Source: Methanomassiliicoccaceae archaeon DOK
GTDB taxonomy: Archaea > Thermoplasmatota > Thermoplasmata > Methanomassiliicoccales > Methanomethylophilaceae
DNA length: 64,000 nt
Assembly: GCA_009911715.1 (NCBI GenBank)
Contig: CP047880.1
Coordinates: forward strand, 1,736,001 to 1,800,000
Direction of reading: 5' to 3'
Shown here: positions 42,899 through 50,962 of the stretch, one piece after another
Position numbering within the stretch: the first letter of the stretch is position 1
Layout: every line of letters starts with the position of its first letter
The notes under the pieces: model-generated
Database searches by the model: none
What the model was told of the DNA's origin: nothing
The model's input: the letters and a program-made list of their open reading frames with translations, nothing else
Program-made: the position numbers and the translations under genes

Positions 42899-43245
42899 AC
42901 CCATATTGTTTTCCGCACATTATTGATTCGATGGAACCTTATGTTCTGCATCTTCTTTAAAGGCTAATATAAAACACTAGTTGCAGCGACTTGGATAACG
43001 CAAAGTACAGTCTCGGGAGTACCTCGACATAATTGTAGAAGTCTGAGTGCCATGGTCAGATTGATAATCACGATTCTCGGCGAAATCATAGACATCGTTT
43101 AGTGCCTGCAAAGGCCAAATAGTCGAAGAATTCTGGATTTCAGAGAGAACTGAAACTCTCGAAAGTGAGCAGAGTTAAAACAAAACGTCCTTTTGAGACC
43201 GCTCCTTACAACAAATTCTGCGACAATACCGTCTAAAGAGAACGA
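42899..43245. other. AT-rich intergenic region, no gene seen
   Basis: About 350 bases with frequent stops in all frames and lower GC than the surroundings. TATA-like runs occur (for example AATATAAAAC near 42967), but no tRNA, hairpin pair or open frame is convincing. Confidence 0.5.
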
Positions 43246-43322
43246 TGGTGCCCGCGCCGGGATTCGAACCCGGGTCAAAAGATCCGCAATCTCACAGGAT
43301 ATCCAAGCTACCCCACGCGGGC
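43246..43322 (-). tRNA. tRNA-Arg (anticodon GCG)
   Basis: Acceptor GCCCGCG/CGCGGGC, D-arm like that of tRNA-Arg(TCG), anticodon loop TTGCGGA (anticodon GCG), T-arm CCGGG-TTCGAAT-CCCGG, discriminator A, encoded CCA (43246-43248). The anticodon stem is weak, with a G-U and a terminal mismatch. Confidence 0.88.
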
Positions 43323-43353
43323 TGTTGCTGCGGAAATTGTTGGATTAAGGCGT

Positions 43354-43545
43354 TTATGCCTCAGGGTGAGACAGGTAGCGGGTGATGTAACCGGCGATCC
43401 TGTTCCTCATCTTCACCGATGAGACATCCGTGAGTGTGCTGACCATCTCCTTGTTGGCCTCGAAGTCCTTGCTGAAGGCCTGAGGATACTTGTTCAGGAG
43501 CTCGATAGACACTCTCTTGATGTAGGTGGGTCTTATTCTTCCCAT
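43354..43545 (-). CDS. rps17e: small ribosomal subunit protein S17e
   Basis: 63-residue archaeal S17e, a small-subunit protein found in Archaea and eukaryotes. MGRIRPTYIKRVSIELLNKYP and MRNRIAGYITRYLSHPEA are the family's two conserved blocks. ATG 43545 follows GGTGA at five bases; the ATG at 43554 is rejected because it would overlap that site. TATA-like TTTAAATATCAC lies on the minus strand at 43577-43588. Confidence 0.95.
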   Translation of the reverse strand: MGRIRPTYIKRVSIELLNKYPQAFSKDFEANKEMVSTLTDVSSVKMRNRIAGYITRYLSHPEA

Positions 43546-43683
43546 ATCATTCACCGAGTGAACCCGATTAAGGGGATGTGATATTTAAAGATTCCAGCCG
43601 AAACCATGACCGTATCCGTGCCCGCCGGGGTCGATCCCCGGCAGGGAGGTGGTTTGAGGAATCTGGGATGCACTGGTCCGGGG

Positions 43684-44139
43684 TCACTCGATGAGCTGCT
43701 TTATCCACTCGCGCTCCTCGTCCGACATCTCGCCGTCGACAGCGCAGACCAGCATGCACAGGAGGACGATGTCGTCCTTGAGCTCCTGGGAGACGAGTCC
43801 GAGGAGGTCGGCGATGGAATCCATTGAGTTCTTGTATCCCTCGGGCTTGTCGAGACCATTGTCGTAGAAGAATTTCTGTGCGTCGCCGTATCCGACGTCG
43901 GCCTCCATCGAGAGATCCAGGATGGGCTTGATGAGCTGGTACTCGGCCTCCGTCAGCTTCCCATCGGCGGCGACGGCGCATATGACGAAGTCCACATAGA
44001 TCTGCACACCGCTGAGACCGTCGGCGGTGATCTCGGACAGGGCAGGGATGATTCTCGAGGATTTCTCCTCCATCAGGGCGTTGTACGTGTCGTCGTCCAG
44101 GCGCTCGAGCACCTCGCAGAGTATGTTGAAGCAACTCAT
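43684..44139 (-). CDS. TerB-like protein, copy 1
   Basis: 151-residue all-helical protein resembling TerB/tellurite-resistance-like domains: two acidic helical repeats, FVICAVAADGKLTEAEYQLIKPIL and LCMLVCAVDGEMSDEEREWIKQLI, each with the AxDGxxxxxE pattern that binds metal in TerB. Same length and layout as the gene at 44713, with which it shares FxxxAVAADGxLTExE, PEGYKxxMDxI and MLVCAVDG, so they are duplicates separated by msrA. Function likely in stress response; no direct evidence. Confidence 0.75.
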   Translation of the reverse strand: MSCFNILCEVLERLDDDTYNALMEEKSSRIIPALSEITADGLSGVQIYVDFVICAVAADGKLTEAEYQLIKPILDLSMEADVGYGDAQKFFYDNGLDKPEGYKNSMDSIADLLGLVSQELKDDIVLLCMLVCAVDGEMSDEEREWIKQLIE

Positions 44140-44185
44140 GGTTTCCGAACCGGCACCGGTTTATAAAACAGGGTGCAGAGAAACT

Positions 44186-44716
44186 TCATGAGTCGTGAAA
44201 CTTCCCGGCTGTGCCGATCACCGTGTCGAGGAGCGCGATCTTCCACATCGGGATGTGGCAGTACCCGCCAGGATTCCTGTCCAGATACTTCTGATGGTAG
44301 TCCTCGGCGGGCGACCAGAACGTCAACGGCCCGCGCTCCACATGGAACTCGGGATACTTCCGAGACTCTGCCTCGAGGACCCCGCGGACCGTGTCGGCGT
44401 CCTCCGGGTCGGTCCAGTAAACCCCTGTCTGGTACTGGATGCCGACGTCGTTGCCCTGCCTGCGCTCCTGTGTCGGATCGATCAGGAAGAGGAAGCAGTG
44501 CAGCAGGTCCTCCAGGGACACCTCCCCGGGATCGTATACAACCTCCACCGCCTCCCTGTAGCCGTACCTTCCGGAGCAGACCAGCATGTAGTCCGGAACG
44601 AAGTGCGGGTCCCCGTTGGCATAGCCGCACTCGGTGGACACGACACCCCTGATGCCCTCGAACGCCCTCTCCAGACCCCAGAAGCATCCGCCGGCCAGAT
44701 GGATCCTCCGGGTCAC
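44186..44716 (-). CDS. msrA: peptide methionine-S-sulfoxide reductase MsrA
   Basis: 176-residue MsrA, repairing S-methionine sulfoxide in proteins. Catalytic Cys11 in GGCFWGLE, followed by GYANGDPHFVPDYMLVCSGRYGYREAVEVVYDP, QTGVYW and AEDYHQKYLDRNPGGYC, whose Cys near residue 155 is a candidate resolving cysteine. GTG 44716 is chosen because it overlaps the preceding TerB stop (GTGA); an ATG at 44737 is in frame. The same frame is open upstream through the TerB gene into thyX (see findings). Confidence 0.95.
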   Translation of the reverse strand: MTRRIHLAGGCFWGLERAFEGIRGVVSTECGYANGDPHFVPDYMLVCSGRYGYREAVEVVYDPGEVSLEDLLHCFLFLIDPTQERRQGNDVGIQYQTGVYWTDPEDADTVRGVLEAESRKYPEFHVERGPLTFWSPAEDYHQKYLDRNPGGYCHIPMWKIALLDTVIGTAGKFHDS

Positions 44717-45168
44717 TCTATCAGCTGTCTGATCCATGACTTCTCGTCTTCCGAGATGACACCGTCCACGGCGCAGACCAGCATGCACACCAGGATTATG
44801 TCGTCCTTGAGCGTGGGCGAGACCGCCCCGAGCATGTCCACGATCCCGTCCATTGTGTCCTTGTAGCCCTCCGGCTGGTCTAGTCCGTAGTCCCCGAAGT
44901 ATTCGAGGGCGTCCTGGAACGAGATGTCGGCGTCCAGCATCCTGTCCAGGACCGGCTTGGCGAGAAGGAACTCCTCCTCCGTCAGAACACCGTCGGCGGC
45001 CACGGCGCAGAGAAGGAAGTCGCAGTACAGCGCGATGCAGTCCTCGGTGTCCTCGGACATGGCGCCGAAGGCGACGAGGATGTCCTGCGTCTTCTTCATC
45101 ATGAGGTCCCTGTATGTCCTGGGATCGAGGTTCTCGAGCACGCTGCACAGGTCGTCGAAGTTGCCCAT
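44713..45168 (-). CDS. TerB-like protein, copy 2
   Basis: 151 residues, paralogue of the 43684 gene: FLLCAVAADGVLTEEEFLLAKPVLD and CMLVCAVDGVISEDEKSWIRQLI are the two acidic TerB-like repeats, with PEGYKDTMDGIVDMLG between them. ATG 45168 has GGTGG just upstream; GTG 45180 is an alternative. Translationally coupled to msrA (GTGA overlap), which suggests a shared role in oxidative or metal stress. Confidence 0.75.
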   Translation of the reverse strand: MGNFDDLCSVLENLDPRTYRDLMMKKTQDILVAFGAMSEDTEDCIALYCDFLLCAVAADGVLTEEEFLLAKPVLDRMLDADISFQDALEYFGDYGLDQPEGYKDTMDGIVDMLGAVSPTLKDDIILVCMLVCAVDGVISEDEKSWIRQLIE

Positions 45169-45191
45169 GGACCACCCCACTGACAGGAAGG

Positions 45192-45883
45192 TTATAATCT
45201 GTCGCAGGGAACGTTCGGAGATTCCGCGATCGTCTCCTCGACTTCCCGCATGTGAGCTTGCCCTCCGGGCAGGGGCCCCTGACGCAGGGCGGGCCCGCGT
45301 CCCTGAATATGACCGGGGACACCTCCATGCAGAGCTCCAGCATCCTGTCCGCCAGTTCCCTGATCTCCCACTGGGCCCTGTTGCAGCACCTGAGCGAGAA
45401 GAAGTGCAGCAGCTCGCGGGCGTTCATCGTTATCGTGATGTTGGTGGTGCAGCCGTTCGGGAGGAGGTATCTGGCATCCTCCGCCGGGATCCCCATCGAC
45501 TCGAGCCTGGAGTACGCCTCCCAGATGGTCCTCATCGTGTCGTCGAACACCGCCCTGGCCTCGTCGTCGGCCTCGACCGTGTGGGGCGTGACATAGGTCG
45601 GCTCCGTCAGGGAGACGTACCTCTGGCTCTGCTGGGAGAACGATGCCACCCTGTGCCTGACGAGCTGATGGGTAAGCGCCCTCGAGACCCCCTGGACGGA
45701 GAAGGTGAACACGGCGTGCTCGATGACCGAGTGGTGGCCCATCCCCACTATCCTGGAGAGGACCCTCTCGGCGTTGATGTCCTCGGCGATCTCGTACGAG
45801 GGGCGTTCGGAATAGCATGAGTTCCCCGCCGCGGCGCATATGGCGTCGGCGTTCTGTGTGTAGGCCAGCAGCTTGACTATCAT
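45192..45883 (-). CDS. thyX: flavin-dependent thymidylate synthase ThyX, with apparent C-terminal frameshift
   Basis: FAD- and NADPH-dependent dTMP synthesis from dUMP. The ThyX motif RHRVASFSQQSQRY (76-89) is intact, with HHSVIEHAVFTF (50-61) before it and CVRGPCPEGKLTCG near the end. At about 45243 the frame shifts: GGG AAG TCG should read GGG AAA GTC to give the usual CGK followed by VEETIAESPN and a TAA stop at 45192. With the sequence as given, translation instead continues open into msrA. Either one A is missing or the gene is really frameshifted; the catalytic core is unaffected. Start ATG 45883 overlaps the TraB stop (ATGA). Confidence 0.85.
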
Positions 45884-46596
45884 CTCTCGGCATCCCCTCT
45901 CCAGACCATCTCTCTGACCCTGTCCATGCGCTCCCTGTCCCTCAGGTCGGCGAGCCTCACCTTCCGGATGTCCGGGTCCTTCAGGAGCCTGCAGATCCCC
46001 TCGACGTGCGCGTCCCCGACCACGACGACCATGTTGCTGTAGGTCTCGGAGGCCTTGTTGATCTGCTCGGCCATGTGGACGTTCCTCTCGTCGATGAGCT
46101 TCTTCACCAGGGTCGGGTACTTCCTGCGCATCCCCTCGATGTAGCGCTCCTCGTCCTGGGCGAAGCTCGTCTGCACGCTCTCGACCTTGCGCTTGCCTCC
46201 GATGCTGTCGGATATGCCGGATATCTTGTAACGGATCTTCTCCATCGCCGACATCTCGGACCACATGTCGTTGAGGACCTGCATGGCGTTGGTGTCTATC
46301 GGGATTATGGCCGCTCCGGCCAGCCTCCCGGTGTTGACCGCAGCGAGGAACTCGCCTCCGACCTGGGTGTCGTACTCCTCGGACATCCTCTGCTGGTACC
46401 TCGCGGTCTGCCTGTAGATCGCGGACATCTGCTGCTCGCCCTGGGGCTTGGCGCCTTCGTCCTGCGCCTTCATGAGCGCGTTGTAGCGGGACATGTCCAG
46501 CTCGATGAGGACAGCGTCGGGCCAGGTGTTCTTCACGATGAACGACACAGGCTCCGCTAGATTGAAGACGTGGCCTGTGCCGATGATCGTGATCAT
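45880..46596 (-). CDS. TraB/PrgY-family protein
   Basis: 238-residue TraB-domain protein (EreA/ChaN-like fold, proposed metal-dependent hydrolase). Three family motifs are visible: GTGHVF near the N-terminus, the glutamate of AVLIELDMSRYNAL, and VVVVGDAHVEGI near residue 200, with KKLIDERNVHMAEQI between. Many archaeal members have C-terminal membrane helices; this one ends before them, so it is probably soluble. Minus-strand TATA (TTCTTATATC, complement of 46616-46625) is about 24 bases from the ATG. First gene of the traB-thyX-terB-msrA unit. Confidence 0.85.
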   Translation of the reverse strand: MITIIGTGHVFNLAEPVSFIVKNTWPDAVLIELDMSRYNALMKAQDEGAKPQGEQQMSAIYRQTARYQQRMSEEYDTQVGGEFLAAVNTGRLAGAAIIPIDTNAMQVLNDMWSEMSAMEKIRYKISGISDSIGGKRKVESVQTSFAQDEERYIEGMRRKYPTLVKKLIDERNVHMAEQINKASETYSNMVVVVGDAHVEGICRLLKDPDIRKVRLADLRDRERMDRVREMVWRGDAER

Positions 46597-46664
46597 GTTT
46601 GGGGTATTGTCGTGGGATATAAGAAATCCGACGAGCTCGAACCGGTGCCCCGTGCAATCCCAAA

Positions 46665-46675
46665 GTCATTATAGG
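46665..46675 (+). promoter_or_regulatory. TATA box of ABC exporter operon
   Basis: GTCATTATAGG 22-32 bases before ATG 46697, giving a leaderless message. Confidence 0.5.
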
Positions 46676-46696
46676 CCGGGCGCGTTCGTCCTGCCG

Positions 46697-47599
46697 ATGA
46701 ACGCCATCTCCGTACGCGACCTCCGCAAGTCCTACGGCGACCTGGAGGCCGTCAGGGGGATCTCGTTCGACGTCCCCGAGGGATCCTTCTTCGCCTTCCT
46801 GGGACCGAACGGCGCGGGCAAGTCGACCACCATATCCATCATCTGCTCCCTCCTCGGATATGACTCGGGCGAGGTGGAGGTCTTCGGCAGGGACGTCTCC
46901 GACCTCTCGGTCAAAGGGGAGATCGGCGTGGTGTTCCAGGACCCGATGATGGACGGGAGGCTGACCGTGAGGGAGAACCTGACGCTGAGGGGCGGCATGT
47001 ACGGCCTGTCCGGCGATGCCCTGAGGAGATCCGTCGACAGGGCGATCGATGTGTCCGACTCGTCCGAGTTCGCCGACAGGAGGTATGGCAGCCTCTCGGG
47101 CGGGCAGAGGCGCAGGGCGGACATAGCCAGGGCGCTGGTCCACTCCCCCAGGCTCCTCCTGCTGGACGAGCCGACGGCCGGCCTGGACCCCCAGACCAGG
47201 AAGCGCATATGGGACACCGTGAACGGGCTGAACAGGGACGGCGGACTCACGGTCCTGCTGACCACCCACTACATGGAGGAGGCCGCGGGGGCGGATGACA
47301 TCGTGATAGTCAACCACGGGGAGATAGCGGCACACGGCACCCCCGCCATGCTCAGGGAGAGGTACTGCTCCGACAGGATGACGGTGGTCCCGAAGGACAT
47401 GGCTGCAGTCACCAGGACCCTCGCCGATGCCGGCGTGGGGTTCTCGGTGCATGCGGACACCGTGGAGATACCGCTGGCCAGCACCGTCGACGCCGTGCCC
47501 TTGGTCGCGATGCTCGACGGGATGCTTGAGTCGCTCGAGGTGAGGAACGGCACCCTGGACGACGCCTTCATAAGGATCACGGGGGAGGAGATGGAATGA
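46697..47599 (+). CDS. ABC transporter ATP-binding protein (ABC-2 / DrrA-like)
   Basis: 300-residue ATPase. Walker A GPNGAGKSTT (about 37-46), Q-loop VVFQDPMMD, signature LSGGQRRRADIARAL, Walker B LLLLDEPTAGLDP and switch His in TTHYMEEA, then an 80-residue C-terminal regulatory domain as in DrrA/NatA-type exporters. Its stop overlaps the permease ATG (ATGA), so the two form a classic two-gene drug or polymer exporter. Confidence 0.95.
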   Translation: MNAISVRDLRKSYGDLEAVRGISFDVPEGSFFAFLGPNGAGKSTTISIICSLLGYDSGEVEVFGRDVSDLSVKGEIGVVFQDPMMDGRLTVRENLTLRGGMYGLSGDALRRSVDRAIDVSDSSEFADRRYGSLSGGQRRRADIARALVHSPRLLLLDEPTAGLDPQTRKRIWDTVNGLNRDGGLTVLLTTHYMEEAAGADDIVIVNHGEIAAHGTPAMLRERYCSDRMTVVPKDMAAVTRTLADAGVGFSVHADTVEIPLASTVDAVPLVAMLDGMLESLEVRNGTLDDAFIRITGEEME

Positions 47600-48450
47600 A
47601 CGGGACCCTGTGCCTGGCCAGGAGGAACGTCCTCTGCTACTTCAGGGACAGGGGATCAGTGGTGTTCTCCCTCATGGCCGTCATCATCGTCGTGCTGCTG
47701 TACCTGCTCTTCCTGCGCAACATGCTCGTGGAATCCTATCCGGACATGGACGGGATGTCCCAGCTGATCGACGCCTGGGTCCTCGCCGGTATACTAGGCA
47801 TCGTGCCAGTGACGACGTCCGCGGGGTCCCTCCAGACCATGATCGAGGACAGGGCCAACGGGAGGGTCAGGGACATCCTCGTCACCCCCATGAGCCCCGC
47901 CAGGATCGCCGCGGGGTACATACTCAGCACGTTCCTCGTCGGGCTGATCATGAGCGCATTCACCATGGTCTTGTGCGTGGCGTACCTCGCCGCCACGGGC
48001 TGTCCGATGTCCGCATCCGCGATCGCCGTGACCGCGGCCCTGCTGGTGCCCTCTTCCCTGTCCGGGTCCATAATCGTCTACTCCATAACCTCGTTCTTCC
48101 GGAGCAACGGGGCGTTCTCCGGATTCTTCGTGGTGGTCAGCGTTCTCATCGGGTTCCTGGCCGGGATATACATGCCGATGGGCACCATGCCAGAAGGGAT
48201 GCAGATCGTCGGGACCCTCGTCCCGGCCAGCCACATGGCCGCCCTGTTCCGCGACTCACTCGCGGGGGAGGCCCTGAACGAAGTCTTCACCGGAGCGCCC
48301 GCGGACGTTCTGGACGGGTTCAAGACCGACATGGGGTTCGACCTCGGCCTGGGCGGGTTCGACTTCGATCCCGCGACCAGCATGGCCTACGTGCTCGCGG
48401 TGACAGCCGTGTTCTTCATCATCGCCGTCGTCGGGATCAGGAGGAGATGA
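47596..48450 (+). CDS. ABC-2 type transporter permease
   Basis: 284-residue permease with six helices. A cytoplasmic N-terminal segment (LARRNVLCYFRDRG) precedes helix 1; the central MIEDRANGRVRDILVTPMSPARIAAGY amphipathic stretch is characteristic of ABC-2 permeases, followed by helices to about 210, an extracytoplasmic loop, and a last helix ending RRR. Partner of the upstream ATPase. Substrate not deducible. Confidence 0.92.
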   Translation: MNGTLCLARRNVLCYFRDRGSVVFSLMAVIIVVLLYLLFLRNMLVESYPDMDGMSQLIDAWVLAGILGIVPVTTSAGSLQTMIEDRANGRVRDILVTPMSPARIAAGYILSTFLVGLIMSAFTMVLCVAYLAATGCPMSASAIAVTAALLVPSSLSGSIIVYSITSFFRSNGAFSGFFVVVSVLIGFLAGIYMPMGTMPEGMQIVGTLVPASHMAALFRDSLAGEALNEVFTGAPADVLDGFKTDMGFDLGLGGFDFDPATSMAYVLAVTAVFFIIAVVGIRRR

Positions 48451-48489
48451 GCCCTCACCTCTTTATGCGAAGTCGGAGTACGGAGTCGC

Positions 48490-49200
48490 ATGAGGAAGTA
48501 CGATCTCGTCTGCTTCGACATGGACGGCACCCTGACCAAACTCAGGAGCTCGTGGTGCTGGGTTCACCAGCACTTCGGGGTTGACAACGAACCGGCGTAC
48601 CAGGCGTTCTGCAACGGCGAGATCGACGAACCGGAGTTCATGCGCAGGGACATCGCCCTCTGGAAGGGGAAGAACCCGGATGTCACCGTCGGCGACATCG
48701 CCGTCACGTTCAGAGACATGCCGCTCATAGACGGCATCCAGGAGACCGTCGCCTGCCTCAACGACTGCGGCATCAGGGCGGTGATCGTGAGCGGGGGGAT
48801 CGACCTGGCTGCCGCGATGCTGACGAGGGAGTTCGGATTCGACGACTTCGTGGCCGACGAACTGTGCGCCTACGAGGACGGGCGCCTCACCGGCGAGGGG
48901 AGGATGAACGTCGACCTCAGGGACAAGGGCATCAACGTTCGCCACTTCATCGAGAAGTACGGGACCACAGCGGGGAGGACTGTGTCCATCGGGAACTCGT
49001 TCACGGACATAGGGATGTTCAAGCAATCCGGATTCTCCATCGCGTTCAACCCCACCGACCCATACACCGTCGAGGCCGCCGACGTCACCGTGGAGTCGGA
49101 CAACATCGCGGACGTCCTCGACTACATACTGGTGGACGATCCGTCGCCCGGCGAATCGGCCGACAACCCGCACGGACGCATGCGCCCTGCGTCGAAGTGA
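48490..49200 (+). CDS. HAD-superfamily phosphatase, SerB-like (HAD-IB)
   Basis: 236 residues. Motif I DMDGTLTK (10-17), motif II VIVSGGID, and motif III/IV region SIGNSFTDIGMFKQSG complete the catalytic set; the small helical cap between motifs I and II (about 20-90) is of the phosphoserine-phosphatase type. It may act on phosphoserine or another small phosphomonoester. The last 25 residues are polar and not part of the fold. CTCTTTATGCG (about 48460-48470) precedes the ATG by about 25 bases. Confidence 0.88.
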   Translation: MRKYDLVCFDMDGTLTKLRSSWCWVHQHFGVDNEPAYQAFCNGEIDEPEFMRRDIALWKGKNPDVTVGDIAVTFRDMPLIDGIQETVACLNDCGIRAVIVSGGIDLAAAMLTREFGFDDFVADELCAYEDGRLTGEGRMNVDLRDKGINVRHFIEKYGTTAGRTVSIGNSFTDIGMFKQSGFSIAFNPTDPYTVEAADVTVESDNIADVLDYILVDDPSPGESADNPHGRMRPASK

Positions 49201-49246
49201 CTGTGGTCTGATCGTTCGAACCGGGACCAGTCCCCGCTGGATCCCA

Positions 49247-50770
49247 TCACAGCTCCAGGTCCTCGTATCCGTGGAATTCCATCCTGGGCTTACCGCCCAT
49301 CGAATCGGCGAATGCAGCCGCGAAAAAGGGATAGTGCTCCACACCTTCGCTATCCGTGTGGATGTTCCCCTGTTCCAGTTTTATGAACCTGTCGAAGTGG
49401 TACATCCGATAGCGCTCATCGGTCATCAGTTTCCGGAGATAGCTAGACCTGCGGTTCGATCCGGATTTCACCTCGATCGCGACCAGGTCTGTGCCCAGAC
49501 TGGTGACGAAATCCACCTCTATGCGGTCGGTCTCACCGTTCTCGGTCTTGTTTCTCTCGAAATAGTACAGTTCCACACCGCACTTCTCCAGCATGTTGGC
49601 GACCATGTGCTCGGTGAGACTTCCTATGTTCGCATATCCGCTTCCTTCCAGAACGGACAGCCTGTCGGCATCGTCCAGCATCGACATCAGAACCCCCTGG
49701 TCAGCCATGTAGAGCCTGAACGCACGACCGGTGTTGAGGGCCAAGGGCCGGACCGGCTCGGTCAGGCTGTTGCACACTGTGACCATGCCGGAAGCGTCCA
49801 ACCATGTCAGCGGATCCGCATATTCGCGCCACCCAGTGTTCTCCTTGCCCTCTATGTCCACGAATCTGAGCTTCATGTTGGAATGCTTCAGATTTCTGGG
49901 TATTGACTCCAGGCATCCCACGACGCCGGGTTTGATGTCATCCGGAACGTACTTCAGGATGTCATCGTTGTATCCAGTCCTGATGTCCTTCTGGGCCTTC
50001 AGAACTCCTTCAGACGACTGAAGGGATTGCTTGACCACTGCCGGCATCCCTCCGATGATCGTATACTGCCTGTAGTACCTGAACAGAGACTTCAACGTGG
50101 CCTCGGTGAAGGGCACTTTGTCCGAGATGTGCCTGCGTATCTCGGATGTCTGCTCCTCCGAGAAGCCCAGTGCCCACAGATACTCTTCGAAATCCATCGG
50201 ATACATCCTTACGACGGTTTCGTACCCCATCGGCGACACGCGCCTCTTGCCCTCCTTGAGACGGGCATCCACTTCTTCAGAAGGATCGACATCGTTCTGG
50301 GGATTGTCTTTTTCACGAACGTACTCCCCTCTGGTGCCTTTAATCCAGGATCTCCTCCAGTATATCCCTTCATTCTCCGATCTCTTCAGCCCTGTGACAC
50401 CGAGGAGAGAGCCGCTGGCTATGATGTCGCACCTGCCATCGTCCACCAACGGCTTGATTGCCGACCTCGCATCGTCGCACATCTGAATCTCATCAAGGAA
50501 CAGCAGAGACCTCCCTCTCGCAGGAGTGAACTCCGGATACCTGTACCCCAACTCTTCGAAGATGCGGTCAGCCGTCAAGTCCCCCTTGAATATCTCCTTG
50601 GAATCTGGGTTCGTGGAGAAGTTGAGGGTAAGAAAGCTGTCGTACTCATTCTTCCCGAATTCGTCGATGATGTACGTCTTCCCTATCTGTCTGGCACCGG
50701 AAACTACCATTCCCTTCTTGCCTGGATCCGCCTTCCATTTGAGAAGCGTGTCCATCATCTTGCGCTTCAT
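49247..50770 (-). CDS. AAA ATPase with DUF4143 C-terminal domain
   Basis: 507-residue P-loop protein. AAA_14 domain: Walker A GARQIGKT (25-32), Walker B SLLFLDEIQ (about 89-97), sensor IIASGSLLG. DUF4143 at the C-terminus ends with the nuclease-like EVDFV..IEVKSGSN, which resembles a PD-(D/E)xK core. Between IIASGSLLGV and RRVSPMGYETVVRMYPMDFEEYL is an insertion of roughly 45 charged residues absent from usual members. Base composition is lower in GC than neighbours, suggesting transfer. Such proteins are abundant in gut archaea; physiological role unknown. Confidence 0.9.
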   Translation of the reverse strand: MKRKMMDTLLKWKADPGKKGMVVSGARQIGKTYIIDEFGKNEYDSFLTLNFSTNPDSKEIFKGDLTADRIFEELGYRYPEFTPARGRSLLFLDEIQMCDDARSAIKPLVDDGRCDIIASGSLLGVTGLKRSENEGIYWRRSWIKGTRGEYVREKDNPQNDVDPSEEVDARLKEGKRRVSPMGYETVVRMYPMDFEEYLWALGFSEEQTSEIRRHISDKVPFTEATLKSLFRYYRQYTIIGGMPAVVKQSLQSSEGVLKAQKDIRTGYNDDILKYVPDDIKPGVVGCLESIPRNLKHSNMKLRFVDIEGKENTGWREYADPLTWLDASGMVTVCNSLTEPVRPLALNTGRAFRLYMADQGVLMSMLDDADRLSVLEGSGYANIGSLTEHMVANMLEKCGVELYYFERNKTENGETDRIEVDFVTSLGTDLVAIEVKSGSNRRSSYLRKLMTDERYRMYHFDRFIKLEQGNIHTDSEGVEHYPFFAAAFADSMGGKPRMEFHGYEDLEL

Positions 50771-50962
50771 GAGGATGTATGAGAATCCGGATATTTGATG
50801 CCAACTATTTTTTACTAGTAAATTCTAGTAAATTTACTAGTTTTTACTGGTAAATTCTAGTAGATTTACTACTTTTTACAAGTTATACATGGATCCAGGC
50901 TATCAGAGAACACAGATGGATTATCTTGGCTCCCATGGTTTTGAACAGACCTGCTCCACGTT
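50771..50962. promoter_or_regulatory. AT-rich upstream region of the AAA/DUF4143 gene
   Basis: Contains the 32-bp repeat array and is otherwise free of genes; probably holds the promoter and operator of the minus-strand ATPase gene. Confidence 0.45.
50809..50882. repeat. two and a third 32-bp direct repeats with internal palindromes
   Basis: Units at 50809-50840 and 50841-50872 each begin TTTTTACT and differ at four positions; a third begins at 50873 (TTTTTACAAG) and stops. Each unit is built from TAGTAAATT/AATTTACTA half-sites; CTAGTAAATTTACTAG (50825-50840) is a perfect 16-base palindrome. It lies 39 bases ahead of the start codon of the AAA/DUF4143 gene. Confidence 0.85.

Noticed and set aside
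44186-47452. A 1088-codon minus-strand open frame
   Set aside because: It strings together an antisense ABC ATPase shadow, a traB shadow, thyX, a terB shadow and msrA. Only the thyX and msrA portions are real genes; the connection arises from GC-rich DNA with few stops plus the thyX frameshift.
50809-50882. CRISPR array
   Set aside because: Only two and a third units, directly abutting with no spacers, AT-rich and palindromic; no cas genes in the window.
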